A stretch of DNA of 64,000 nucleotides from Pedobacter sp. KBW06 (GTDB taxonomy: Bacteria; Bacteroidota; Bacteroidia; Sphingobacteriales; Sphingobacteriaceae): NCBI RefSeq assembly GCF_003852525.1, contig NZ_QAJL01000002.1, positions 1 through 64,000 of the forward strand, read 5' to 3'. A program made the position numbers and the translations under genes. Shown here in pieces: positions 24,326 to 33,422 of the stretch (positions are counted from its first letter, which is position 1; every line of letters starts with the position of its first letter). The notes under the pieces were generated by a model, which worked only from the letters and a program-made list of their open reading frames with translations, was not told the origin of the DNA and did not search any database.

Positions 24326-25399
24326 ATGATATTAGACGAAGAACCTAAGGACAATTACTTTAAAGGCAGGGGGGCACAGCTCAACCCGCACAACAGGTTT
24401 GCGAAGGATGATTATGTAAAAGAACATTCGGAAGGAATAGACGATTGGGAAGAAGCCGATCAAAAGACAACTTTCATCATCGGAAAAAGTAAATCTATTG
24501 TCAATAAGGTGGACAGTCCGGATGTAGGAATGGACTATTCCCTCAACCCTTATCAGGGATGTGAACATGGTTGTACCTATTGTTATGCCCGGAATGCCCA
24601 TGAATATTGGGGATTTAGTGCAGGGCTTGATTTTGAAAGGAAGATCATCGTCAAGAAAGATGCACCACATTTGTTCAAAAAATTCCTGGAGCGTAAGGGC
24701 TGGGATGCGGCCGTCATTTCACTTTCCGGCAATACCGATTGTTATCAACCCGCAGAAAGGCAATTCAGGCTCACCCGTCAGCTGTTGGAAATCGCCCTGG
24801 AATACCGTCAACCGATAGGCCTGATCACCAAAAATGCATTGATCCTCCGGGACCTCGACCTGTTAACTGAGCTGGCAAAGCTAAATCTGTGTATGGTATA
24901 TGTTTCGATTAACAGCCTGAATGAAAAGCTCAGACAAAAGATGGAACCCCGGACCACCACTGCCAAACAGCGGTTAAAAGTAGTGGAAGAACTCAGCAAA
25001 GCAGGGATTCCCATGGGCGTTATGGTGGCCCCGCTGGTTCCCGGCTTAAGTGATCATGAAATTCCGGCCATTTTAAAAACGGTAGCCAATGCGGGTGCTC
25101 AGGCAGCAGGTTATACGATTGTCAGGCTGAACGGCGCAATTTCCGGCATCTTTGAGGACTGGCTTCGCAAGAATTATCCGGACCGTTTTGAAAAAGTATG
25201 GCATGCGATCCAGTCCTGCCATGGAGGAAATGTAAACGACAGCAGGTTTGGGGAAAGAATGAGGGGCGATGGCAACATCGCAAAGCTGATCAGAGACAGC
25301 TTTAAACTGCATTGCCGGCTAAACCATTTAAATGAAGGGGTAATAAAACTGGACTCTGGCTTATTTAAAGTTCCAAAAGCCCAGTTTAGCTTATTTTAA
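24326..25399 (+). CDS. PA0069-family radical SAM protein
   Basis: The 357-residue protein has the iron-sulfur motif CEHGCTYC (CX3CX2C, about residues 79-86) in NPYQGCEHGCTYCYARNAHEYW, which defines the PA0069 group. Downstream are the SAM-binding barrel segments SLSGNTDCYQP and GLITKNALILRD. The family is related to SplB-like spore photoproduct lyases, but its reaction is not established. The N-terminal GRGAQLNPHNRF motif is also conserved in the group. It ends 6 nt from the convergent TIM-barrel gene. Confidence 0.92.
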   Translation: MILDEEPKDNYFKGRGAQLNPHNRFAKDDYVKEHSEGIDDWEEADQKTTFIIGKSKSIVNKVDSPDVGMDYSLNPYQGCEHGCTYCYARNAHEYWGFSAGLDFERKIIVKKDAPHLFKKFLERKGWDAAVISLSGNTDCYQPAERQFRLTRQLLEIALEYRQPIGLITKNALILRDLDLLTELAKLNLCMVYVSINSLNEKLRQKMEPRTTTAKQRLKVVEELSKAGIPMGVMVAPLVPGLSDHEIPAILKTVANAGAQAAGYTIVRLNGAISGIFEDWLRKNYPDRFEKVWHAIQSCHGGNVNDSRFGERMRGDGNIAKLIRDSFKLHCRLNHLNEGVIKLDSGLFKVPKAQFSLF

Positions 25400-25405
25400 G
25401 CGTTT

Positions 25406-26341
25406 TTAAGAAAGAAAATCATCCGACTCACGGTAAGCCTGGATCACACGGAGTTCTCCTTCCTTACCCCCTTTAGAATTCCCGTGCTCCATTCCCATCA
25501 CGCCTTTATATCCTTTATTGTATAAGTGCTTGAATAAGTTCTTGTAATTGATCTCTCCGGTAGTCGGTTCTTTCCTTCCCGGATTGTCGCCGATCTGGAT
25601 ATAGGCAATCTCGTCCCAGCAACGGTCCATGTTCACGATCAGGTTGCCTTCGGTTTTCTGCATGTGATAAATGTCGTACAGAATTTTGCAGGAAGGACTG
25701 TTTACGGCCTTACACACGTTAAAGGTTTCATGCGTTTGCTGCAGGAAAAGCTCTGGCGTATCGCTCAGTGTTTCCAATACCATGATCAGGCCATGCGGTT
25801 CAAAGATCTCCGCTCCTGCCCTCATGGCATCTACTACATTTGCCATTTGGTTTCCATATGGAAGTTTACGCTCATAGAATCCCGGAACAACGGTCATCCA
25901 TTTTGCATTACATCTTTTTGCTGCTTCTACGGATTGTTTGCAGGTTTCCACAAACTTGTCTTTAAATTCTTTCTTTCCTGTGGTCAGGGAAGTCTTCCAG
26001 TTGTCGCCCCCATCTACCACAAACACGCCCATCCTCATGCCCAGTTTGGCCAGTAAATCACCTATTTTCTTTTGTTCTTCTATAGGTCTGCCGAGATATC
26101 CGTTGTCTTCGATCGAGCGAAAGCCCTGATCATACATATACTGAATCTGGTCCAGGAAACTTTTACCCGCATGATTGGCAAACATGCCCTGATGTGGTGC
26201 ATAATCCAGGTTAAAGGTTTTTCCTGCAAGTCCTGTTGCTGCGCTACCCGATGCAGGTGCCGCAGCTGCACTTAGGGAAGATCCGGCCAATGCCGCACCT
26301 GTGGCGATAAAGCTATTTCTTAAAAATTCTATTCTTTTCAT
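25406..26341 (-). CDS. Exported hydroxypyruvate isomerase-like TIM-barrel protein
   Basis: The 311-residue protein is of the xylose isomerase-like (AP endonuclease 2) barrel type. It has metal- and acid-type residues in SIEDNGYLG, VLETLSD (glutamate), ILYDIYHMQ and VMGMEHGNS, the layout of hydroxypyruvate isomerase (Hyi) proteins. The N terminus (KRIEFLRNSFIATGAALAGSSLSAAAA) is a signal, possibly Tat-like, so it should act in the periplasm. It is the last gene of a four-gene minus-strand operon, 38 nt after apbE. The substrate is unknown; a keto-sugar or sugar acid is likely from context. Confidence 0.85.
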   Translation of the reverse strand: MKRIEFLRNSFIATGAALAGSSLSAAAAPASGSAATGLAGKTFNLDYAPHQGMFANHAGKSFLDQIQYMYDQGFRSIEDNGYLGRPIEEQKKIGDLLAKLGMRMGVFVVDGGDNWKTSLTTGKKEFKDKFVETCKQSVEAAKRCNAKWMTVVPGFYERKLPYGNQMANVVDAMRAGAEIFEPHGLIMVLETLSDTPELFLQQTHETFNVCKAVNSPSCKILYDIYHMQKTEGNLIVNMDRCWDEIAYIQIGDNPGRKEPTTGEINYKNLFKHLYNKGYKGVMGMEHGNSKGGKEGELRVIQAYRESDDFLS

Positions 26342-26379
26342 AAATTATGCTTTGGTTGGTCTGGTTGTAAGTCTATTGT

Positions 26380-27390
26380 TTATTTTAAAATCATCTTTCT
26401 GAAACCGCTCGTCAGGGTATCGGCTACGCTTCCATCTTTACGATGGTAAATCAGGTAAGCCTCCATCCCTTTTTTAGCGTTCACAAAGGCCAGTGCTTCC
26501 TCTACCCCCATTGCCATGACCGCATTGTCATAACCATCGGCAGTAATGGCATCTTTGGCATAGATTGTTGCACTGATCAGCTGATTGTCTAAAGGATAAC
26601 CCGTTTTGGGGTTAATCAGGTGTGCGATCTTTCCTTTGCCCCGCTGCAGGTATTTCCGGTAATTTCCGGAAGTGGTTACGGCACCACTGCTGAAACTTAA
26701 GATGTGCCTGATTTCGGGTTCCGATTGTGCAGATAAGGCAGGTCCTTCAATTCCGATCCTCATCACGGAACCGTCTGGTTTTGAACCTGCAACCCGCAGT
26801 TCTCCCCCAATTTCGACCACAAAGGAGCGAATTCCTTTCTTTAGCAGGTAATCGGCAACCACATCTACACTGTAGCCCTGAGCGATCCCATTCAGGTCGA
26901 TCTTTATTCCAGGTTTTTTCTTTTTGAGGTAATTTCCCTTGAGTTCGAGGTAATTCATTCCTACATTTTGCAACAGTTGTTTCACCGTTGCGCTGTCAGG
27001 AAAGCTTTCCACAGGTTTCGGCCCAAATCCCCAGGCCTGAACCAGGGGCGCTACCGTGACGTCAAATTTCCCCTGAGTAGCTGCATAGATCTCAAAGGAT
27101 TTTCTCATTACCGCGGCAAAATGAGCATCCAATAGGATTCCTTTCTCTGCCCTGTTGAACTGGCTGATCAGAGAATAGGATTTGTAAAGGGACATGGAAG
27201 AATCGATCTTTAGCAAGATGCTGTCTACTGCACTTTTGGTAACGACACTGTCTTCCGCGAAATATTTAATGGAATAATCTGTCCCCTGAGCATAGCCATG
27301 GATACTATACTGCTGCTGATCTTTCTTTTGTAAAAAAAGAGAGATCAGCAACGGTAACAGCAGGATTGCCGACTTAGGAACAATGGCCAC
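26380..27390 (-). CDS. apbE: FAD:protein FMN transferase ApbE
   Basis: The 336-residue protein has an N-terminal hydrophobic anchor (about residues 5-20, no lipobox cysteine) and the ApbE fold: IHGYAQGTDYSIKYF, the FAD-binding IDLNGIAQGYSVD (about 170), VEIGGELRVAG and HLINPKTGYPL with the acid-rich AITADGYDNAVMAMG near the C terminus. ApbE attaches FMN to threonine of exported flavoproteins. No target with an FMN-binding domain is visible in the window. It lies 15 nt after the Gfo/Idh gene, so it is in the sugar-enzyme operon, an unusual setting. Confidence 0.93.
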   Translation of the reverse strand: MAIVPKSAILLLPLLISLFLQKKDQQQYSIHGYAQGTDYSIKYFAEDSVVTKSAVDSILLKIDSSMSLYKSYSLISQFNRAEKGILLDAHFAAVMRKSFEIYAATQGKFDVTVAPLVQAWGFGPKPVESFPDSATVKQLLQNVGMNYLELKGNYLKKKKPGIKIDLNGIAQGYSVDVVADYLLKKGIRSFVVEIGGELRVAGSKPDGSVMRIGIEGPALSAQSEPEIRHILSFSSGAVTTSGNYRKYLQRGKGKIAHLINPKTGYPLDNQLISATIYAKDAITADGYDNAVMAMGVEEALAFVNAKKGMEAYLIYHRKDGSVADTLTSGFRKMILK

Positions 27391-27405
27391 AAGCGGAATT
27401 CCTGT

Positions 27406-28725
27406 TTAAATTATTTTTGATTTTCCCGGAGTAGGGATTGGATACAAGCCATTTTCATCCGGCATTAATCTTGGATTTGCCGTCCAGCTCAATTCTGCCG
27501 GCATCAGACTGTTGTCTGCTTTAAGGGCCTCATCCCATTTAATTGTTTGTCCTGAATACGTTGCATACCTGCCCACGATTGCGGTGAAGCAGCTTTTTGC
27601 ACCACGTTCTGCATCGGCGAATTTATACTCACCTTTTGCTATTGCAGCAAAGAGTTCATCATGTTCGGTCTGGTATGGATTTGCATTGCCCTTGGTTGGG
27701 TGACTGAAAAGCTCTTTTCCTTTATGGTCCCAAAGTACCCCATTATTGCCCGCAGAAAGGTATACGCGGCCTTTAGTACCCTGGAAAGTTTCATCTACAC
27801 GGTTTGCAATTCCTTCGAAATGGCGACACTGGCTGTAAATCACAGATCCATCCGCATAAGTCAGCTCTACCGCATGGTTGTCATAGATCTCTCCGTAGTC
27901 TTTCCCTGTTCTCCAGGCACGACTTCCGGTTCCCTGAATAGAAACAGGGTAAGCATTTTTAACCCAGTTGGCAATGTCAATATTGTGAACATGCTGCTCT
28001 ACAATATGATCTCCGCACAACCAGTTGAAGTAATACCAGTTTCTCATTTGATATTCCATCTCCGTTTGTCCTGGCTGGCGTTTTTTCACCCATACCCCAC
28101 CACTGTTCCAATATACCTGACCACTCACTACGTCGCCTATTGCGCCATCCTGAATGCGTTTTAAGGTTTCTCTATAGTTTGCCTGGTACCTGCGTTGCAG
28201 ACCCACAACTACGTTTAATTTCTTTTGTTTCGCGAGTTCTGCCGCAGCAAGTACTTTACGGACGCCAGGCGCATCTACTGCAACCGGTTTTTCCATAAAT
28301 ACATGTTTTCCCTGCTTAATCGCTTCTTCGAAATGTGTAGGTCGGAATCCCGGAGGGGTCACCAGCAATACCACATCCGCAAGGGCGATGGCTTTCTGAT
28401 ACCCATCAAAACCTACAAATCTGCGGTCCTGAGGAACATCAACTTTTTCTTTAAATTTATCTGAAAGTACTTTATAGCTGTTGTCCAGTCTGTCCTGGAA
28501 AGCATCAGCCATAGCGACCAGTTTAATATTCTGCTTGGTGCTCAATGCCTGAAAAGCAGCCCCGGTTCCACGGTCACCGCATCCGATCAGTGCAATTTTA
28601 ATGGTATCATCCGTAGAAGAATGACCACCTGCAAAGGCAAATTGATTTAGCATTACGCCACCTGCCACTAATGCAGATGTCTTTAAAAATTCACGGCGCT
28701 TATCGCGCAATTCTTCCTTATTCAT
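27406..28725 (-). CDS. Gfo/Idh/MocA family oxidoreductase, Tat-exported
   Basis: The 439-residue protein starts with a clear twin-arginine signal (DKRREFLKTSALVAGGVML), then a Rossmann domain with IALIGCGDRGTGAAF (about residues 45-60) and the EKPVA motif (about 145), and a C-terminal Gfo/Idh/MocA alpha-beta domain with WNSGGVW and GDHIVEQHVHNIDIANW. Tat export lets it carry its nicotinamide cofactor pre-bound, as in glucose-fructose oxidoreductase. It probably oxidises or reduces a sugar or cyclitol in the periplasm. It is the second gene of the operon, 46 nt after the FGE-like gene. Confidence 0.93.
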   Translation of the reverse strand: MNKEELRDKRREFLKTSALVAGGVMLNQFAFAGGHSSTDDTIKIALIGCGDRGTGAAFQALSTKQNIKLVAMADAFQDRLDNSYKVLSDKFKEKVDVPQDRRFVGFDGYQKAIALADVVLLVTPPGFRPTHFEEAIKQGKHVFMEKPVAVDAPGVRKVLAAAELAKQKKLNVVVGLQRRYQANYRETLKRIQDGAIGDVVSGQVYWNSGGVWVKKRQPGQTEMEYQMRNWYYFNWLCGDHIVEQHVHNIDIANWVKNAYPVSIQGTGSRAWRTGKDYGEIYDNHAVELTYADGSVIYSQCRHFEGIANRVDETFQGTKGRVYLSAGNNGVLWDHKGKELFSHPTKGNANPYQTEHDELFAAIAKGEYKFADAERGAKSCFTAIVGRYATYSGQTIKWDEALKADNSLMPAELSWTANPRLMPDENGLYPIPTPGKSKII

Positions 28726-28771
28726 AGTTTTTGGTTGGTTTATATTTGGTTGTTAGTGTGAGTTCTTTTTT

Positions 28772-29737
28772 CTAGTAATCTGCGATTACCGGTTTATTGT
28801 AATAGGCATCTATGGCTTCTTTTGAAGGAGGTGTAACCGGTCTTACCAGTCGCATTCCAATGAAAGGGGCTTCAGGAAACCACCAGTTGCTTTTTGGAAT
28901 CTGTGGGTCCAGCTGTTTCCATACCGGATCTGAGGCTAATCTGGCTGCAGAACGTATATCTTTAGGCACATCATCATAAGAGCCTCCACGGATCACATGA
29001 GAATACAGTTTATCAGGCACAGAAACCGGGTTCTTCGCTTTTTCGCCTGTAACTCCTTTATAAAAATCAGGAACATACTGGTCATAGGTCCATTCTCCTA
29101 CATTGCCGTACATATCGTATAATCCCCACTGGTTTGGTTTTTTCTGTCCTACCACATGGGTTTTTCCTGCACTGTTTTCTTTAAACCAGGCATAATCTCC
29201 GAGTTTAGCGGCGTCGTTACCAAAGGCATATTCTTCCGTGCTTCCTGCTCTGCTGGCATATTCCCATTCTGCTTCCGTTGGCAAGCGATAAAAAACACCG
29301 GTCCTTGCATATAACCATTTACAATACTGAATGGCATTGTAATGGGTCATCGCCAATGCGGGATGGTTTTCTTTCCCCATACCAAAAGTCATGTCGAGGT
29401 AGGGCTTCGTTGGCCTGGTTACCGCGTCTACATTGGCTGGAACAGGTCCGGTACTGTGTGTGGTTTCGTAATCTTTATATAAGAAAGGTTCGTAGATGTC
29501 CCAGATCACTTCATAGGTACTCATCCAGAAAGGGTCGATGGTTACCTTGTGAACAGGTTGCTCATCTGCTTTTCCTTTTTTACTTCCCATCTGGAATTCT
29601 CCACCGGGAATGGCCTTCATTTCAAAGCTTAATTTTGTGCCGTCAATTTGTTGTTTGTAAGCGCTGTTTTTCTCCTGAGCGGAGGCGCAAAAAGCAGAGA
29701 CAAAGAGTGGGATTGTCAATAATACTTTAACTTTCAT
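28772..29737 (-). CDS. Secreted formylglycine-generating-enzyme-fold (SUMF1/FGE-sulfatase) protein
   Basis: The 321-residue protein has a signal peptide (ending CASAQ) and an FGE-sulfatase domain: MKAIPGGEFQMGS (about 40-52), YEVIWDIYEPF, LPTEAEWEYASRAG, GLYDMYGNVGEWTYD and VIRGGSYDD. The C-terminal active-site cysteines of true formylglycine-generating enzymes are missing; the segment reads FIGMRLVRP. It is therefore unlikely to activate sulfatases and may be a binding or structural member like GldJ/GldK relatives. It is the first gene of the four-gene operon and diverges from another TIM-barrel gene. Confidence 0.87.
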   Translation of the reverse strand: MKVKVLLTIPLFVSAFCASAQEKNSAYKQQIDGTKLSFEMKAIPGGEFQMGSKKGKADEQPVHKVTIDPFWMSTYEVIWDIYEPFLYKDYETTHSTGPVPANVDAVTRPTKPYLDMTFGMGKENHPALAMTHYNAIQYCKWLYARTGVFYRLPTEAEWEYASRAGSTEEYAFGNDAAKLGDYAWFKENSAGKTHVVGQKKPNQWGLYDMYGNVGEWTYDQYVPDFYKGVTGEKAKNPVSVPDKLYSHVIRGGSYDDVPKDIRSAARLASDPVWKQLDPQIPKSNWWFPEAPFIGMRLVRPVTPPSKEAIDAYYNKPVIADY

Positions 29738-29971
29738 CTATAAGATTTTGATTCAACTGATATTTTACCTGACCTATTTAATCTCTAAAATAGAAGCATT
29801 TAGCCGAAATCCAAAATCCACAGGTGCATTAATTAACAAAATGTGTTAAAAACACACTAAGTTGTTACTAATATTGACATTAGCCGCCCAACAGAAGCCT
29901 TTTTTTGAAAGTATTTTTTTTCCAGACATAAATTAATACCTTGTATCATTCATCACTAAAACTAACCACAA

Positions 29972-30889
29972 ATGAAAGTAACAGACCGTAGAAACTTCAT
30001 CAGAGATCTGGGCATTTTATCTGCCGCCGCAAGCATCTCTTCTCTCCTTCCTCTGGAAGCCCTTGCCGCAGATAAAAAAGAATTTTTTCAGATCTCTCTT
30101 GCGGAGTGGTCATTTCATAAAGCACTCTTTGCCGGAAAGATGACCAACATGGATTTTCCGCTAAAAGCAAAAAATGATTTTGGCATTCATATCGTGGAAT
30201 ATGTAAGTCCTTTTTTCAAAAAGAAGGAAACGGATAAAACTTATTTAAAAGAACTTAAAGACAGAACAGATAGTGAAGGCATCCAAAACCACCTGATCAT
30301 GATCGATGGAGAAGGCAATCTGGGTGATTTAGATGATAAAGCGAGATTGATCGCGGTAGAAAACCATTACAAATGGGTGGATGCTGCTAAATTTCTGGGC
30401 TGTAAAACCATTCGGGTAAATGCGGCAGGAAAAGGAACAGCAGAAGAAATTAAAGCCTCTGCGATTGACGGATTAGGGAAACTGACCGAATACGGTAAGA
30501 AAAACAAGATCAATATCATTGTGGAAAACCATGGCGGATATTCTTCGGATGGAAACTGGTTATCTTCGGTGATCAAGGGTGTAAACAGCTCTTATTGCGG
30601 AACCCTTCCTGATTTCGGAAACTTCAGAATCAGTGCGGAGAAAGAATATGATAAATATCAGGGGGTAAAAGACCTGATGCCTTTCGCAAAAGGTGTGAGC
30701 GCCAAAACCCATAATTTTAAAGAAGACGGTGAGGAAACAGACATCGATTATACCCGTATGTTTGAGATCATCAAAGCGGCAAAATGGACTGGAATTGTTG
30801 GCATAGAATACGAAGGGTCGACTTTATCCGAAGAAGAAGGAATCAGAAAAACAAAAGAACTACTGGAACGCGTCAGGAATAAATTCTAA
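29972..30889 (+). CDS. Exported sugar phosphate isomerase/epimerase-like TIM-barrel protein
   Basis: The 305-residue protein has an N-terminal signal with a twin-arginine-like start (DRRNFIRDLGILSAAASISS) and a xylose isomerase-like barrel: FQISLAEWSFHK, KTIRVNAAGKGT, NIIVENHGGYSSD, GTLPDFGNF and GIVGIEYEGS. The glutamate, aspartate and histidine positions fit a metal-dependent isomerase or epimerase. It is transcribed away from the FGE/Gfo/ApbE/Hyi-like operon and is probably part of the same pathway. An alternative is a lyase acting on keto-sugars. Confidence 0.87.
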   Translation: MKVTDRRNFIRDLGILSAAASISSLLPLEALAADKKEFFQISLAEWSFHKALFAGKMTNMDFPLKAKNDFGIHIVEYVSPFFKKKETDKTYLKELKDRTDSEGIQNHLIMIDGEGNLGDLDDKARLIAVENHYKWVDAAKFLGCKTIRVNAAGKGTAEEIKASAIDGLGKLTEYGKKNKINIIVENHGGYSSDGNWLSSVIKGVNSSYCGTLPDFGNFRISAEKEYDKYQGVKDLMPFAKGVSAKTHNFKEDGEETDIDYTRMFEIIKAAKWTGIVGIEYEGSTLSEEEGIRKTKELLERVRNKF

Positions 30890-30923
30890 GCCCGTTCTTT
30901 ATAAGCAAAATGCTTTATATACA

Positions 30924-30957
30924 AAAATGGCTGCTTCCTTTCGGAGCAGCCATTTTT
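30924..30957. terminator. Bidirectional terminator between the TIM-barrel gene and ettA
   Basis: An 11-bp stem (ATGGCTGCTTC with GGAGCAGCCAT, one wobble) is flanked by A-rich sequence on the left and six T on the right. It can serve both convergent genes. Confidence 0.85.
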
Positions 30958-30971
30958 TGTTTTGCGGTCGT

Positions 30972-32651
30972 TTAAACCAGTTTTTTATATTTTAAACGGT
31001 GTGGAGTGACATCTCCAAGACGTTTTTTACGGTTTTCCTCGTAATCGCTGTAGTTTCCTTCGAAGAAGTAAACCTGCGAATCGCCTTCAAAAGCAAGAAT
31101 ATGCGTACAGATACGGTCTAAGAACCAGCGATCGTGACTGATCACTACTGCACATCCGCCAAAGTTTTCCAGCGCTTCTTCCAATGCCCTTAACGTGTTT
31201 ACGTCAATATCATTGGTTGGCTCATCGAGTAACAATACGTTGGCACCTTTTTTCAAAGTGATGGCCAGATGGACCCTGTTGCGCTCTCCACCGGAAAGTA
31301 TCCCCACCTTTTTCTGCTGGTCGCCGCCATTGAAGTTGAATTTAGATACATATGCCCTTCCACTTACTGCTTTATTTCCCAACTGAATGTTATCTAAACC
31401 ATCAGTAATGTTTTCATAAACAGTTTTATTAGGATCAAGGTCATTGTGCATTTGATCCACATAACCTAAAGCAACGGTTTCTCCAACGCGGAATGTTCCG
31501 GTATCCGGTGTTTCCTGCTCCGTAATCAAACGGAATAAAGTGGTTTTACCTGCACCGTTTGGACCGATGATCCCTACAATGCCTGCCGGAGGTAAAGAGA
31601 AACTCAGGTTTTCAAACAAGAGTTTATCGCCATAAGCTTTGGTGATGTTATTGGCTTCAATCACCACATTTCCTAATCTTGGTCCTGCAGGGATAAACAG
31701 CTCCAGTTTGTCTTCTCTTTCTTTTGAGTCTTCAGAAGCCAGTTTGTCATAGTTTGATAAACGTGCTTTAGATTTGGCATGTCTGGCTTTTGGCGCCATG
31801 CGTACCCATTCCAGCTCTCGCTCCAGTGTTTTCTGACGTTTGCTTTCTGTTTTTTCCTCCTGTGCCAGGCGTTTTGCTTTCTGATCTAACCAGGAAGAAT
31901 AATTTCCTTTCCATGGAATACCTTCACCTCTGTCTAATTCCAGGATCCAGCCTGCTACATTGTCCAGGAAGTACCTATCGTGGGTTACTGCAATTACAGT
32001 TCCTTTATAATCTTTCAGGAATTGCTCTAACCAATCGATACTTTCGGCATCCAGGTGATTCGTAGGCTCATCCAGTAACAATACATCCGGTTCCTGTAAT
32101 AACAAACGGCACATCGCTACGCGGCGACGCTCACCACCCGATAAAACACCAATTTTGGTATCCGGATCAGGGCAACGAAGCGCATCCATGGCACGCTCCA
32201 GTTTATTGTCCAGCTCCCAGGCATTTGAGGCATCAATTTTATCTTGTAGTTCACCTTGTTTGGCCATCAGTTTATCCATTGCATCTGCATCTTCATAAAC
32301 TTCAGGTAAGCCAAACTGCTCATTGATAGACTCGTATTCTTTAAGGATGGCTGTAATCTCAGCAACACCTTCTTCCACTACTTCTCTAACTGTTTTATTT
32401 TCATCCAGTTCAGGCTCCTGAGCCAGGTAACCAACGGTATATCCCGGAGAGAAAACCACTTCTCCCTGGAAGGATTTATCTAAACCTGCGATGATTTTTA
32501 AAAGAGATGATTTACCAGATCCGTTCAAACCGATAACACCAATTTTGGCACCATAGAAGAAGGAAAGGTAGATGTTTTTTAAAACTTGCTTTTGGGGTGG
32601 ATAAATCTTATTTACCCCCGCCATTGAAAAGATTATTTTTTCGTCTGACAT
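30972..32651 (-). CDS. ettA: Energy-dependent translational throttle protein EttA (ABC-F)
   Basis: The 559-residue ABC-F ATPase has two nucleotide-binding domains: Walker A GLNGSGKSS and signature LSGGERRRVA in the first, GPNGAGKTT and LSGGERNRVHLA in the second, with Walker B segments LLLDEPTNHLD and LLLDEPTNDID. The linker between them is charged. The length matches EttA (about 555). EttA binds the ribosomal E site and gates translation when the ATP level falls. A promoter-like TATCTTTG lies about 70 nt upstream. Confidence 0.95.
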   Translation of the reverse strand: MSDEKIIFSMAGVNKIYPPQKQVLKNIYLSFFYGAKIGVIGLNGSGKSSLLKIIAGLDKSFQGEVVFSPGYTVGYLAQEPELDENKTVREVVEEGVAEITAILKEYESINEQFGLPEVYEDADAMDKLMAKQGELQDKIDASNAWELDNKLERAMDALRCPDPDTKIGVLSGGERRRVAMCRLLLQEPDVLLLDEPTNHLDAESIDWLEQFLKDYKGTVIAVTHDRYFLDNVAGWILELDRGEGIPWKGNYSSWLDQKAKRLAQEEKTESKRQKTLERELEWVRMAPKARHAKSKARLSNYDKLASEDSKEREDKLELFIPAGPRLGNVVIEANNITKAYGDKLLFENLSFSLPPAGIVGIIGPNGAGKTTLFRLITEQETPDTGTFRVGETVALGYVDQMHNDLDPNKTVYENITDGLDNIQLGNKAVSGRAYVSKFNFNGGDQQKKVGILSGGERNRVHLAITLKKGANVLLLDEPTNDIDVNTLRALEEALENFGGCAVVISHDRWFLDRICTHILAFEGDSQVYFFEGNYSDYEENRKKRLGDVTPHRLKYKKLV

Positions 32652-32722
32652 ATTTGCTTATTATATTTTATGCCTTTAGCAGGCTTTATAGAATTAAAAT
32701 TAATGAAATAAGGTTAGGGGCA

Positions 32723-32730
32723 CAAAGATA
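32723..32730 (-). promoter_or_regulatory. -7 promoter box of ettA
   Basis: On the minus strand this reads TATCTTTG, matching TAnnTTTG, inside the 15-base string CCTTATCTTTGTGCC that also occurs in front of the RNA helicase gene. The start codon lies about 70 nt downstream. No clear -33 TTG is visible. Confidence 0.5.
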
Positions 32731-32778
32731 AGGATGTAATCCCCATTAAAAAATTGTTTAGCAGATATCACAATAATA

Positions 32779-33141
32779 TTAATTGTGCGCTTCGTCTGGT
32801 TCTTCTATATAGGTCTTGAACCGGTTCTCTCCGCCCTGCTCAAACAATATTCTTCCGCAGTGCTCACAATTATAGATGGTGCTGACTTTTACTTTACGCA
32901 GCCAAAGGTCATGAATCAGGTCGGCATCGCTCAATTCCAGGGCATAAGGCTCATTACCGAAATTCCGAACCACCCATTCTTCTCTTTTATTTACTTTAAG
33001 TGCTTCAATTAAATCTTTGATATGGTCAAATATTTCATATAATTCTTCAACATGCGTATCTTTAATAAAGTATCCTTTATAGGGAAGATCATCTGTTTGG
33101 TCTACAATGACATGTCCACACTTGCATAATAACTTCCCCAT
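32779..33141 (-). CDS. Small protein with zinc-ribbon-like cysteine pairs, unknown function
   Basis: The 120-residue cytoplasmic protein begins MGKLLCKCGHVIVDQ and has a second pair CEHCGRILFEQGG at about residues 92-96. Two CxC/CxxC pairs at either end suggest one zinc-ribbon-like fold, with a helical middle containing DHIKDLIEAL. I recognise no named family. It lies alone between ettA and clpC on the minus strand. A nucleic-acid or protein contact role is only a guess. Confidence 0.75.
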   Translation of the reverse strand: MGKLLCKCGHVIVDQTDDLPYKGYFIKDTHVEELYEIFDHIKDLIEALKVNKREEWVVRNFGNEPYALELSDADLIHDLWLRKVKVSTIYNCEHCGRILFEQGGENRFKTYIEEPDEAHN

Positions 33142-33223
33142 TGAGTAAATTAAGTGTTAAATATTTAAAACCATGAAAATTCTGACCGATAGGGATTTAG
33201 CTTCCGGTGTACAAAAGATGTTC

Positions 33224-33242
33224 TTTCGTCTGACATATTTGC
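33224..33242. repeat. 19-bp copy of the ettA start region
   Basis: TTTCGTCTGACATATTTGC at 33224-33242 is an exact copy of 32639-32657, which spans the ettA start codon. On the minus strand the copy would encode MSDER and continue as a 23-codon reading frame to a stop at 33165-33167. It looks like a duplicated start fragment or a very small ORF. Confidence 0.6.
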
Positions 33243-33422
33243 GCATCGGTTTGTAAATATCACCAATAAAGTCAGAACTTAGTAAGATTTCTGAAATATC
33301 GGCAGTCTCAACATCCGTTTCCGCCGCTATGGCGTAATTGTTGATAAAATAATAAAATCAGGGGTGCCTTTTTATAAAACAATTTTTATAGTTTAGAGCA
33401 TTCCCGATTTAGAAAGGTATAT

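Noticed and set aside
28772..29737. A sulfatase-activating formylglycine-generating enzyme.
   Set aside because: The C-terminal catalytic cysteines are missing and no sulfatase gene is in the window.
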